A DNA stretch of 49,872 bases from Hydrococcus sp. Prado102 (GTDB lineage: Bacteria > Cyanobacteriota > Cyanobacteriia > Cyanobacteriales > Microcystaceae), in NCBI GenBank assembly GCA_025454425.1, contig JALOOL010000003.1, forward strand, positions 1 through 49,872, read 5' to 3'. The notes under the pieces were generated by a model. It saw only the letters and a list, made by a program, of their open reading frames with translations, searched no databases and was not told the DNA's origin. Made by a program: the position numbers and the translations under genes. Each line of letters opens with the position of its first letter. Within the stretch, counting starts at the first letter, position 1. Below are positions 43,177 to 49,872 of the stretch, piece by piece.

Positions 43177-43857
43177 ATGGAAAACATCAAAAAAACTTTT
43201 GAAGAAATAGCTCATGAATATGATGAGATAATTCAGCGTTTTATTCCCTATTATCATCAAATGCTTGAAGCGGTTGTTTGTGCGTTGCCATTTGGTAAAT
43301 CGGTAGCGATAAACGTTATCGATCTAGGCTCTGGAACGGGAACCGTTGCTAAATTAATCAAAGATGCCTATCCAGAAGCAAGGATTACTTGTCTAGATTT
43401 GGTCGAAAATATGCTTGAAATGGCAAAAAGCAAGTTGGTTGGCAAGAGCAATATTCGATATCAAAATGGGAATTTCGAGCGCTACCAATTTGATGATGTT
43501 TATGATGTTGCTATCTCATCTCTTGCTTTACATCATTTACTGACTGATGAAGATAAAAAAAGATTTTACCAAAAAATTTACGATAATCTGGCTCCAGGTG
43601 GCGTGTTTTATAATGCCGATATAATTCTTGCTTCGAGCGATCGCATCCAAGAAACTTACATGAATCAATGGAAAGCGTTCATGAGAAAACAATTATCAGA
43701 AGATGACATCGAAAATAAATGTATTGCTAAATATTATGAAGAAGATCGACCAGCAAAATTGTTAGAACAGTTGTCTTGGTTGACTGATATTGGCTTTTGT
43801 GAAGTTGATGTTTTGTGGAAATATTACAATTTTGCGGTGTATGGCGGTCGCAAATAA
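43177..43857 (+). CDS. Class I SAM-dependent methyltransferase
   Basis: A 226-residue protein with the Rossmann methyltransferase pattern: motif I VIDLGSGTGT (47-56), acidic Asp at the end of strand 2 (CLDLVENML), motif post-I NGNFERYQF, and motif with SSLALHHLLTDEDK (113-126), then LAPGGVFYNADII. The C-terminal part resembles small-molecule methyltransferases. It begins 2 bases after the GH116 stop codon, so the genes are probably coupled and may share a pathway. The substrate is unknown. The end is followed by a 570-base gap. Confidence 0.85.
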   Translation: MENIKKTFEEIAHEYDEIIQRFIPYYHQMLEAVVCALPFGKSVAINVIDLGSGTGTVAKLIKDAYPEARITCLDLVENMLEMAKSKLVGKSNIRYQNGNFERYQFDDVYDVAISSLALHHLLTDEDKKRFYQKIYDNLAPGGVFYNADIILASSDRIQETYMNQWKAFMRKQLSEDDIENKCIAKYYEEDRPAKLLEQLSWLTDIGFCEVDVLWKYYNFAVYGGRK

Positions 43858-44427
43858 AATATTACTTAGGCTTTCTAATTATTAATGCGTAAAAGCGCGA
43901 TCGCCTTAAAAATAACAACTCTAACTAATAGACCTATGGGCATAAATCAGAGAAATTGACGCTTTCTGATGAAAGGATTTTGGATTGAGGAATTTGGTAC
44001 TTTTGCAAGAAGTCTAATGAATAAACTGCAAATCGGCGATCGTTTATTTGGCTGGAATCGCAATTTAACGATCGCCCTCTACTTGTTCTTGGGGTGCAAT
44101 TTCATTATTTCTCCGTGCGGCGCGATCGCTTAAAATGTTCCAAATACCAATTGGTCGCTACATCTTGCTGGAGAACTAGCTTGTTAAAAAAATATTTCTG
44201 CTAAAGAGATTAGCCCGAACTGAAGCCGAGTTGCGATTGTAAGTACAATTAATTTTGGTCAGTGGTGAGTGGGATTTTTTAGGGAAAAGGGTAAGGGGTA
44301 AAGGGTAAAGGGGTAAGGGGGAAAAATAGATGCAAGTTTTCCCCATTCCAAGCGTGTTGCTCGATACAAAAATTCATATGGCGACCGTTGCATTCGATAC
44401 AATGGAAAAAGCTTCAATTGCAAATCT
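43858..44427. other. 570-base intergenic region
   Basis: No strong gene. A 38-codon plus-strand frame at 44017-44133 has a hydrophobic C-terminal half (TIALYLFLGCNFIISP) but no ribosome binding site; I give it about 0.15. Bases 44282-44320 are a G-rich imperfect repeat (AAAGGGTAAAGGGGTAAGG). The right end contains the promoter of the LOG-family gene. A minus-strand frame at 44259-44492 is not credible because it runs through the repeat. Confidence 0.5.
44282..44320. repeat. G-rich imperfect tandem repeat
   Basis: Units of GGGTAA, GGGGTAAA and GGGTAAAG follow one another between GGGAAAA at the left and GGGGGAAAA at the right. Four or more G-runs of three to five bases stand within 40 bases on the plus strand, so a G-quadruplex is conceivable. 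Similar CCCCTTT strings occur near 4138 and 14605. Confidence 0.75.
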
Positions 44428-45498
44428 ATGGCTTTATCCCATTCGCAAGATCGATCGCACTCATCTTTATCCGAACAGTTAACCGAACTCATCGAACAGT
44501 TGCCAACTCACCAACATGGCAAATTGATTGAGAGAGCGCTATCAGTACTGCTGAGGATTTCTGGTGAAGAAATCGATCGCCTAGATTGGAAAATTCTAAC
44601 CGCATCGCTAGAAGATTTAGAACAAGGCTTTCAAATTTTTTATCGCTATCGTCACGTTCGTAAAATCACTATTTTTGGTTCGGCACGCATTGTTCCCGAT
44701 AGTTTGGAGTATCGCTTAGCAGTAGAATTTGCTCGCTGCGTGACTCAACTGGGATTTATGGTCATAACAGGTGCGGGTGGCGGAATCATGCAGGCAGGAA
44801 ATGAAGGTGCAGGACGCGAACATTCTTTTGGATTGAATATTCAATTACCTTTCGAGCAAGGCGCTAATCCTTTTATTGTTGGCGACTCGAAGCTAATTAA
44901 TTTTAAGTATTTTTTTACTCGCAAACTGTTTTTTCTAAGGGAAAGCGATGCAGTCGCGCTTTTTCCTGGCGGATTTGGCACTCAAGATGAAGCTTTTGAA
45001 ACGCTAACTCTTTGCCAAACAGGAAAATATGGCCCGGCTCCCCTCGTCTTAATTGACGAACCTGGTGGAGATTATTGGCTTAGTTGGAGCGAGTATATTC
45101 GTAAAAATCTCCTCAAACGAGGTTTAATTAGCCCAGAAGATCCAAATTTATATACTATTACAGACGATCTAGGAGTTGCTTGCAACGCAATTCGAGATTT
45201 TTATCGAGTTTATCATTCTAGCCGTTATGTAAGCGGACAATTTGTGATGCGTTTGACGGGCGAACTACCTGACGAACAAGTCGAGCAACTTAATGAAGAG
45301 TTTAGCGATATTTTAGTCAAAGGTAGAATCGAAAAAAGTCGCGCCCTTCCTCAAGAAAGAGGCGATGAAACTCAAGATTTACCCCGATTAATTTTTTATT
45401 TCGATCGCTACAGTTTAGGACGCTTGTATCAGTTAATTCATCGAGTCAATCAGATAGGAAGCTTTTTATCGCAAGCTGATAGTCCAGAAAGAAAGTAG
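44428..45498 (+). CDS. LOG family protein with N-terminal helical extension
   Basis: A 356-residue protein. Residues about 78-260 are the LOG/lysine-decarboxylase-like Rossmann fold: TIFGSARI (81-88), VITGAGGGIMQAGNEGAG (112-129), Arg166-Lys167, and PGGFGTQDE (180-188), the catalytic motif of cytokinin-activating LOG enzymes. The N-terminal 75 residues are helical and the C-terminal 100 are additional, both absent in short LOGs. LOG enzymes split nucleoside monophosphates into base and ribose phosphate; whether this long cyanobacterial type does so is unknown. The ATG at 44428 starts MALSHSQDRS. It is unrelated in layout to the 165-residue SLOG protein at 4192. Confidence 0.85.
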   Translation: MALSHSQDRSHSSLSEQLTELIEQLPTHQHGKLIERALSVLLRISGEEIDRLDWKILTASLEDLEQGFQIFYRYRHVRKITIFGSARIVPDSLEYRLAVEFARCVTQLGFMVITGAGGGIMQAGNEGAGREHSFGLNIQLPFEQGANPFIVGDSKLINFKYFFTRKLFFLRESDAVALFPGGFGTQDEAFETLTLCQTGKYGPAPLVLIDEPGGDYWLSWSEYIRKNLLKRGLISPEDPNLYTITDDLGVACNAIRDFYRVYHSSRYVSGQFVMRLTGELPDEQVEQLNEEFSDILVKGRIEKSRALPQERGDETQDLPRLIFYFDRYSLGRLYQLIHRVNQIGSFLSQADSPERK

Positions 45499-45546
45499 TT
45501 TAAAAGTTCAGTAGTAGAGACGCGATATATCGCGACGGCATTCAAT

Positions 45547-45566
45547 GGGCGGAAATAATTCCGCCC
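45547..45566. terminator. Perfect 8-bp palindrome after the LOG gene
   Basis: GGGCGGAA (45547-45554) pairs with TTCCGCCC (45559-45566) around ATAA. It is 48 bases after the LOG stop and 87 bases from the convergent DCC gene end. No T-run directly follows, so termination is uncertain. Confidence 0.45.
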
Positions 45567-45648
45567 CCATACCTCGTTTTTACAGGAGGAGAGGAGGTAG
45601 CAAGCTGTGCTGATAACTGGTGTACGGGCGAACGGCAGGAAAGCCCCT

Positions 45649-45669
45649 ACTGGTCACTGGTCACTGATA
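45649..45669. repeat. ACTGGTC tandem repeat overlapping the DCC gene stop codon
   Basis: ACTGGTC twice (45649-45655, 45656-45662) and then ACTGATA. The TGA stop of the minus-strand DCC gene (45654-45656) lies inside this array, which therefore encodes the last residues of that protein. Confidence 0.85.
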
Positions 45670-46085
45670 AAGTCTTCCCTACTCCCAATGACCGAACAAC
45701 CAATCGGATAGGCAGAATGATAAGTAGCGTCTCGTTTACCGAACAATTGATAGCGATTGTCTCGTACTTGTTCGTAAGTGCGATCGCCAAACCATTTTAT
45801 CCCAGGTAAGGCGCGATAAGCGCTAATAAAAGCTTCCCCCATCGGCAACAAACGAACGATTTCTTCTGCGGCATCGCTTCCTTGCCAACGATTTTCTGGA
45901 GTTTTTGCATCGATTAAAATCATTCCCATTTCGCAATCTTCAGAACTAATGCCAAATTCTTGCAAGTTTGCTTCGTCTTGCATGGGAGTGTAGTCAAAAA
46001 TTGTACCGCGATCGAATGTTTCTAATAATTGAGTGAAGGTAACACAGAGATTGCAATTGCCGTCGTAGATGACGTGATAATTCAT
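45654..46085 (-). CDS. DCC family (DUF393) thiol-disulfide oxidoreductase-like protein
   Basis: With the ATG at 46085 the protein has 143 residues and starts MNYHVIYDGNCNLCVTF, the standard DCC beginning; an ATG at 46124 would add 13 residues. YDGNCNLC holds the CxxC redox pair and gives the family its name. A thioredoxin-like fold follows (GTIFDYTPMQDE; EMGMILIDAK; DAAEEIVRLLPMG; ALPGIKWFGDRTYEQVRDNRY). The family is thought to reduce or exchange disulfides, but the partner is unknown. Its last residues, ISDQ, come from a tandem repeat and match the end of the ankyrin protein at 48621. Confidence 0.82.
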   Translation of the reverse strand: MNYHVIYDGNCNLCVTFTQLLETFDRGTIFDYTPMQDEANLQEFGISSEDCEMGMILIDAKTPENRWQGSDAAEEIVRLLPMGEAFISAYRALPGIKWFGDRTYEQVRDNRYQLFGKRDATYHSAYPIGCSVIGSREDFISDQ

Positions 46086-46226
46086 AATAATCAAGGAGCG
46101 CACGTTACGAATCGTGGCTGACATCGAAACTTGTTTGACGATCGAAAGCTACGTCTTTTCTTATTTTAAAACAATCGCTAATCTTTGGAATTTAGGAATT
46201 GGCGCACGCCATGAGCTATAGGATAA

Positions 46227-46249
46227 GGGCGCACGCCATGCGCCCCTAC
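46227..46249 (-). repeat. Dispersed 23-base repeat, copy 3
   Basis: Identical to 40679-40701 and the reverse complement of 40509-40531. A partial copy GGCGCACGCCATGAGC lies at 46201-46216. The last base is also the first base of the APH-type gene's stop codon region, so the repeat ends exactly at the gene. Confidence 0.9.
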
Positions 46250-47295
46250 TAGAACAATTGCCAATCTTTACAATTCAATTGTTTTAGGCGCTGTAAACGT
46301 TGAGAAAAATAGCTTTTATCTAACCGACTATTTTCGTAGAACTTAGCATGATTGAGCGCGATCGCCCACGCCCATATATAAGCGGTCTGTGTCAAAGCTT
46401 GTAAAGCGTTAAGTTCGTCATCCGTAATTTTTTCACGAGAACGATAACCATCGAGAAATGCTTGTCGAATCGTTTTACTCAAACCAGATTGCAGGGAAAC
46501 TTGCCAAAATTTAGCGATATCAAAAACTCGCCAACCGTATCCGCATTGATCGAAATCGAACAAAGTCATTTGATTACCGCGGGTAATATGAACGTTTCCG
46601 CTATGAGGATCGCCCCAACAAATTACCCAGTAAGGTGCTTCAGTTGGTAGATGATTTAGTTGGTATTTAATCTGAACTATAACTTCTAGTAAATATTTCA
46701 AATCTTGCGATCGCTCGTGTAAAAAGGGAGCAATTATCTGTAGCGAATCATCGAGTAAATATTCTAAATTCAACGGTTTGCGATACGCTAATGGTTGGAA
46801 GTCTCTACTGGCTTGATGCAGTTTAGCAACTATTTCCCCTAAGAAAAAACTTTGAGTATGATTTAAATCTCCTAAAGCAATTTCTCCAGGGGCATAGGGA
46901 AATAACGCTGCATAACGCTTTCCTTCTGGGGCGTCGATCTCGATTGATAACTTATTTTCTTTAGTTTTTAGAGGAGATGCGACAGGAATATTTTGCTTGT
47001 TTAAAAAATCTAGAAACTCTAATTCAAAATCAATCTCACTTTGCGATCGCCAATGATGGTGAGAGATTCTTAATATGTAAAGGTCGGATAACGTTTCTAT
47101 TAAATAAACATCGCTCAATCCTCTACGCCAAAATTGACAGTTTTTGACAAGTTCAATTTCGTAGCTAGAATAAACCAATGAAGCTAAAGCATCGGGTGCT
47201 AGTGTAGAACATACAACAGGAAATAAATTATTTGATTTCTTCGCATTTCCTAATTGCCTCTGAGATATCAATAACTCTAAAGTTTGTGGTAACAT
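46249..47295 (-). CDS. Aminoglycoside-phosphotransferase-fold kinase (SrkA/HSK2-like)
   Basis: A 348-residue protein with the APH fold. The catalytic loop is CWGDPHSGN (226-234), with Asp229 as base and Asn234 binding magnesium; the usual first His is Trp-Gly here. The metal motif is LFDFDQCGYGWRVFDIAKFW, with Asp247. The N-lobe includes VYLIETLSDLYILRIS and a later helix SEIDFELEFLDFL. The family includes homoserine kinase II, choline kinase and the stress kinase SrkA; the pattern FDFDQCGYGWRVFDIA is closest to SrkA-like proteins. The substrate (small molecule or protein) is not determined. The gene stands alone with a long AT-rich upstream region. Confidence 0.8.
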   Translation of the reverse strand: MLPQTLELLISQRQLGNAKKSNNLFPVVCSTLAPDALASLVYSSYEIELVKNCQFWRRGLSDVYLIETLSDLYILRISHHHWRSQSEIDFELEFLDFLNKQNIPVASPLKTKENKLSIEIDAPEGKRYAALFPYAPGEIALGDLNHTQSFFLGEIVAKLHQASRDFQPLAYRKPLNLEYLLDDSLQIIAPFLHERSQDLKYLLEVIVQIKYQLNHLPTEAPYWVICWGDPHSGNVHITRGNQMTLFDFDQCGYGWRVFDIAKFWQVSLQSGLSKTIRQAFLDGYRSREKITDDELNALQALTQTAYIWAWAIALNHAKFYENSRLDKSYFSQRLQRLKQLNCKDWQLF

Positions 47296-47772
47296 ACGCG
47301 CGCTTCCCCTTGATGCTTTGCTTCTAAAACAATAGAATTAAATGTCTAATTAACTATATTAACTTTTAATAGTTGCTAATAAAATAACTATTTCTTAACC
47401 TTATTTAAAAACTTTTTAGTCAACTAAATTACTTGTCTAAAAAGTTCATTATTTAATTATATTTATAAGCTTTTTAACTATTAACTTATAACAATATAAG
47501 AAAGACAATCGTATCTTTAGCTACAAATAAGCCTTAAACCAAAAGATTTTAAGCGTCTCGCTTGTAGTAGTTTTCAAAAAAATAAGTACATAAATTATTA
47601 ATTTTAGGGATTAATGAGTGAAAAACAGCGAAATTGGGAAAGGGGAAACAAAGAAATTGTCCAATCCCCAGCCACAAATCGCCAATTGTCGTTTACCTAA
47701 TGTTTACCTTCTCGTTGTAGGGTGTTACCAGATTGATTGCTTTTCGAGGCAATAAAATTTAGGTTGGTTCGC
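47296..47772. other. 477-base AT-rich divergent promoter region (APH-type kinase / Crp-family regulator)
   Basis: It contains the promoters of both outward-facing genes. Bases 47337-47620 are strongly AT-rich with no frame longer than 30 codons that looks coding. Near the right end lies CGCCAATTGTCG. The open frame of the regulator extends back to a TTG at 47737 but an ATG at 47773 is preferred. Confidence 0.55.
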
Positions 47773-48369
47773 ATGATAATAACTCACGATCGCACACAAT
47801 TACACGATGATTGCAGCGAAGGAAAACGGCTGCATTTTTATGACAGAGGCGAAGAAATTCCGTTAGCAGAACAAGGAGTTTGGCAAGTCTATCGCGGAGT
47901 AGTGCAGTTGAGCCAGTTATCTTTGAATGGAGAAGAAGTATTATTGGGTTGGGCGCAACCTTCGACTTTTTTTGGATTGTGGCTGACTCATATCGAATCT
48001 TATCAAGCGAAAGCGTTGTCTGAGGTATACCTGAGATGGTATCCGCTTAGCGAAATCGAATCTTCTACGCATTTATCCCACAGCATCTTAACCCAAGTAG
48101 TGCGTCGGATGCGTCAGACAGAATGTTTGCTAGCGATCGCCGGATTGCGTCGAGTAGAAGAAAGACTGCAAGAATTACTGATTCTTCTCAAAAAAGAACT
48201 GGGTCAACCCGTTGCCCAAGGAACCCGTTTGGGAGTACGCTTGACTCATCAAAATTTGGCTAATGCGATCGGAACGACGCGAGTCACGGTAACGCGATTG
48301 TTAGGCGATTTTCAGCGTCAAGGTACGATTGGTTTAGATGGCGATCGCCATCTCATCATTTACTCTTAG
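47773..48369 (+). CDS. Crp/Fnr family transcriptional regulator
   Basis: With the ATG at 47773 the protein has 198 residues. Residues about 20-100 form the cyclic-nucleotide-binding-like beta barrel (HFYDRGEEIPL, then GVWQVYRGVVQLSQLSLNGE and GWAQPSTFFGLW). The long dimerisation helix is near 105-135, and the C-terminal winged HTH contains LTHQNLANAIGTTRVTVTRL (about 156-175). The HTH is NtcA/Crp-like, but the effector-binding signature of cAMP receptors (RxxGE..AxR/SA) is absent, so the ligand is unknown. The regulon is unknown. A strong terminator follows at 48437. Confidence 0.85.
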   Translation: MIITHDRTQLHDDCSEGKRLHFYDRGEEIPLAEQGVWQVYRGVVQLSQLSLNGEEVLLGWAQPSTFFGLWLTHIESYQAKALSEVYLRWYPLSEIESSTHLSHSILTQVVRRMRQTECLLAIAGLRRVEERLQELLILLKKELGQPVAQGTRLGVRLTHQNLANAIGTTRVTVTRLLGDFQRQGTIGLDGDRHLIIYS

Positions 48370-48436
48370 AGAAAACAAATTGCCAAAACTGTTGAGCTAA
48401 GAGTTTTATCTTACAAACATATTATTTTGATAATTG

Positions 48437-48470
48437 GCTGACAAACCTCATTTTGTCAGCTATTTTTTTT
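48437..48470 (+). terminator. Rho-independent terminator of the Crp/Fnr gene
   Basis: GCTGACAAA (48437-48445) pairs perfectly with TTTGTCAGC (48452-48460), loop CCTCAT, followed by TATTTTTTTT. It is 68 bases after the stop codon and the clearest terminator in the window. Confidence 0.85.
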
Positions 48471-48601
48471 CTAATAATATCAATCCGACCGAACAACCAT
48501 AATAACTAGTAGTGCGACCAACAGGAGTCGCGAGCGGGACTACAATTATGACTAATTAAACGGATCTGATATAACAGACGCAATATAATCGCGTCTCTAC
48601 C

Positions 48602-48630
48602 ACTGATTACTGATTACTGATTACTGGTCA
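48602..48630. repeat. ACTGATT tandem repeat overlapping the ankyrin gene stop codon
   Basis: Three copies of ACTGATT (48602-48622) followed by ACTGGTC and ACTGG. The TAA stop of the minus-strand ankyrin gene (48621-48623) lies in this array. Only 21 bases of it are 3' of the stop. Confidence 0.85.
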
Positions 48631-49872
48631 CTGGCTCCCGCTTGTTTCAACAACCGAACTACTTCGGGATAATTATTGAACTGAGCAAGCATTAAAGCCG
48701 TGTAACCGCCTTGATTTTGTTCGTCAAGATTAACTCGGTTCGTTTGTAATAAGGCTTTGACAGCATCGGTATAACCGCGATGACTTACCCACATTAAAGC
48801 TGTTGCGCCAGTTTTATCTTTGAGATTGACATCGACACCAGAATCTAAAAGCATTTGAATAATGACAGTATCGCCGCGATCGCAAGCTTTCATCAGAACC
48901 GTTTTTCCATCCGAACAAAAAGTATTAGGATTAGCGCCTGCTTCGAGTAAAGCGCAAACGATTTCATTAAATTTGCGCTCGCTTGCTAGGGTTAGTGGGG
49001 TTTCTCCTTGGTTGCTAATATTAGGATCTGCCCCATAGCGTAAGAGTTCTCTGACAATCTCGCCGCGATCTTGCAGCGAGGCTAAGATTAAAGCAGTATC
49101 TCCAAATTGATTTTGTAAGCTAACATCTGCGCCTGCTTCTAGTAAAGCTTTTACGATTTCTAGATGACCTTCGATCGCCGCTAAATGTAATGCTGTCTCG
49201 CCCTCATCATTGCGATCGTTAATACTAGCACCCTTTTCTAGTAGAGCTTGTACGATTTCTGTATGCCCTTCAGCAGCAGCAGTAATCAGAATGTCTCCCA
49301 TCATTTTTGCTCCAGCACCGAGCAAAAGTTGTAACATAGCTAAATTTCCTTGTTCTGCTGCGATCGTTAAGGCATTTATTCCTTCTAAATCTTGAGTATT
49401 AACCTCTGCGCCCGCTTGAATGAGTTTTTGGGCGATCGCGATGTTATTTGTCGCCACTGCTTCCATTAAGGCTGTTTGTCCGCGATCGTCGCTAAGATTA
49501 ACATTGACTTTTACTGCTAACACGGATTCGAGTATGGCTAGATTTCCCGTTTGAATCGCTAAGGTTAAAATTTCCCTTCCTACATGGGGAGCAGCCCCCG
49601 ATTGAAGCAACAAAGCTACTATTTCGGGGCGATCGGTCTTTATGGCAACCTTGAGAGGTGTATCGCCATCTTTATCCTGAAGATTGACATCTGCACCCGC
49701 ACTTACAAGTAGTTTGACAGCTTCCAGATGACCTTTATAAGCTGCGATCGTTAGGGCTGGCGTACCATCTTCATTAATTTGATTGACATTTGCTCCTACT
49801 TGTAGTATTAATTCAACGACTTCAACTCGATTAGCCGCCGCTGCCAACATAAGGGCGCTTACTCCGTGAGGT
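48621..49872 (-). CDS. Ankyrin-repeat protein (5' end outside window)
   Basis: The frame is open to the right edge: upstream of the Met at 49850 it reads PHGVSAL without a stop, so the gene is truncated by the window. The 416 visible residues are at least 13 ankyrin repeats of about 33 residues (GETALHLAAIEGHLEIVKAL; LLEAGADVSLQNQFGDTALI). One unit (GGDILITA region) is a few residues shorter than the others. No other domain is seen. Ankyrin repeats mediate protein-protein contacts; the partner is unknown. The C-terminus, AGASDQ, is encoded by a tandem repeat. Confidence 0.9.
   Translation of the reverse strand, partial: PHGVSALMLAAAANRVEVVELILQVGANVNQINEDGTPALTIAAYKGHLEAVKLLVSAGADVNLQDKDGDTPLKVAIKTDRPEIVALLLQSGAAPHVGREILTLAIQTGNLAILESVLAVKVNVNLSDDRGQTALMEAVATNNIAIAQKLIQAGAEVNTQDLEGINALTIAAEQGNLAMLQLLLGAGAKMMGDILITAAAEGHTEIVQALLEKGASINDRNDEGETALHLAAIEGHLEIVKALLEAGADVSLQNQFGDTALILASLQDRGEIVRELLRYGADPNISNQGETPLTLASERKFNEIVCALLEAGANPNTFCSDGKTVLMKACDRGDTVIIQMLLDSGVDVNLKDKTGATALMWVSHRGYTDAVKALLQTNRVNLDEQNQGGYTALMLAQFNNYPEVVRLLKQAGASDQ

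Noticed and set aside
44259-44492. 77-codon minus-strand frame
   Set aside because: It runs through the G-rich repeat and overlaps the start of the LOG gene on the other strand.

Overview
The window is a piece of a cyanobacterial chromosome. The evidence is a photosystem I iron-sulfur subunit (psaC), a cyanobacterial-type SRP RNA, many families found mainly in cyanobacteria (DUF1816, DUF2949, DUF4278, DUF1822, DUF928, Mo-nitrogenase C-terminus-like, 4-Cys Ser/Thr kinase), and a very high density of the HIP1 palindrome GCGATCGC. No heterocyst, phage or conjugative genes are visible. The species cannot be fixed from this sequence; a unicellular or colonial, moderate-GC cyanobacterium fits. All calls rest on motif recognition by eye; no database search was run.

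Bases 1-8.5 kb: the 3' part of a sulfate ABC transporter ATPase (cysA), a LysR regulator divergent from a cupin-like protein, a GT-C-like membrane protein, a LOG/SLOG-fold protein, Fe superoxide dismutase, small cyanobacterial proteins, psaC with its own strong ribosome binding site and terminator, an SGNH hydrolase, a small zinc-ribbon protein and a thioredoxin-reductase-like flavoprotein that lacks the usual NADPH-binding motifs.

Bases 8.5-25 kb: a DUF1816 protein, a 915-residue acyl-CoA-synthetase-like/GNAT fusion, a lone urease alpha subunit (ureC), a TldE/PmbA-like protein, a secreted SH3b protein, a DUF4278 mini-protein, a Ser/Thr kinase fused to an RDD membrane domain, folK plus a Nudix hydrolase as a tight pair, an isoprenylcysteine-methyltransferase-like membrane protein divergent from a fatty-acyl-AMP ligase, an orphan sugar ABC permease, the SRP RNA gene and a Mo-nitro_C-like small protein.

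Bases 25-37.3 kb are the most unusual part. An RTX repeat protein is followed by a same-strand run: NB-ARC NTPase fused to a DUF1822-like C-terminus; a membrane protein with a CHAT caspase-like protease (His-Cys dyad intact) joined to CHASE2; a secreted DUF928 protein; and a large two-partner-secretion-type adhesin. A PEP-CTERM surface protein lies on the opposite strand inside the run. Signalling NTPase, membrane-tethered caspase-like protease and surface proteins together suggest an envelope-sensing, adhesion or cell-fate module.

Bases 37.3-49.9 kb: an SDR oxidoreductase, an LptF/LptG-type permease, a small exported protein, a GH116 glucosidase coupled to a methyltransferase, a second LOG-family protein, a DCC-family thiol oxidoreductase, an APH-fold kinase, a Crp/Fnr regulator with a clear terminator, and an ankyrin-repeat protein that runs off the right edge. 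Heptamer tandem repeats and other short dispersed repeats occur throughout, several touching stop codons.
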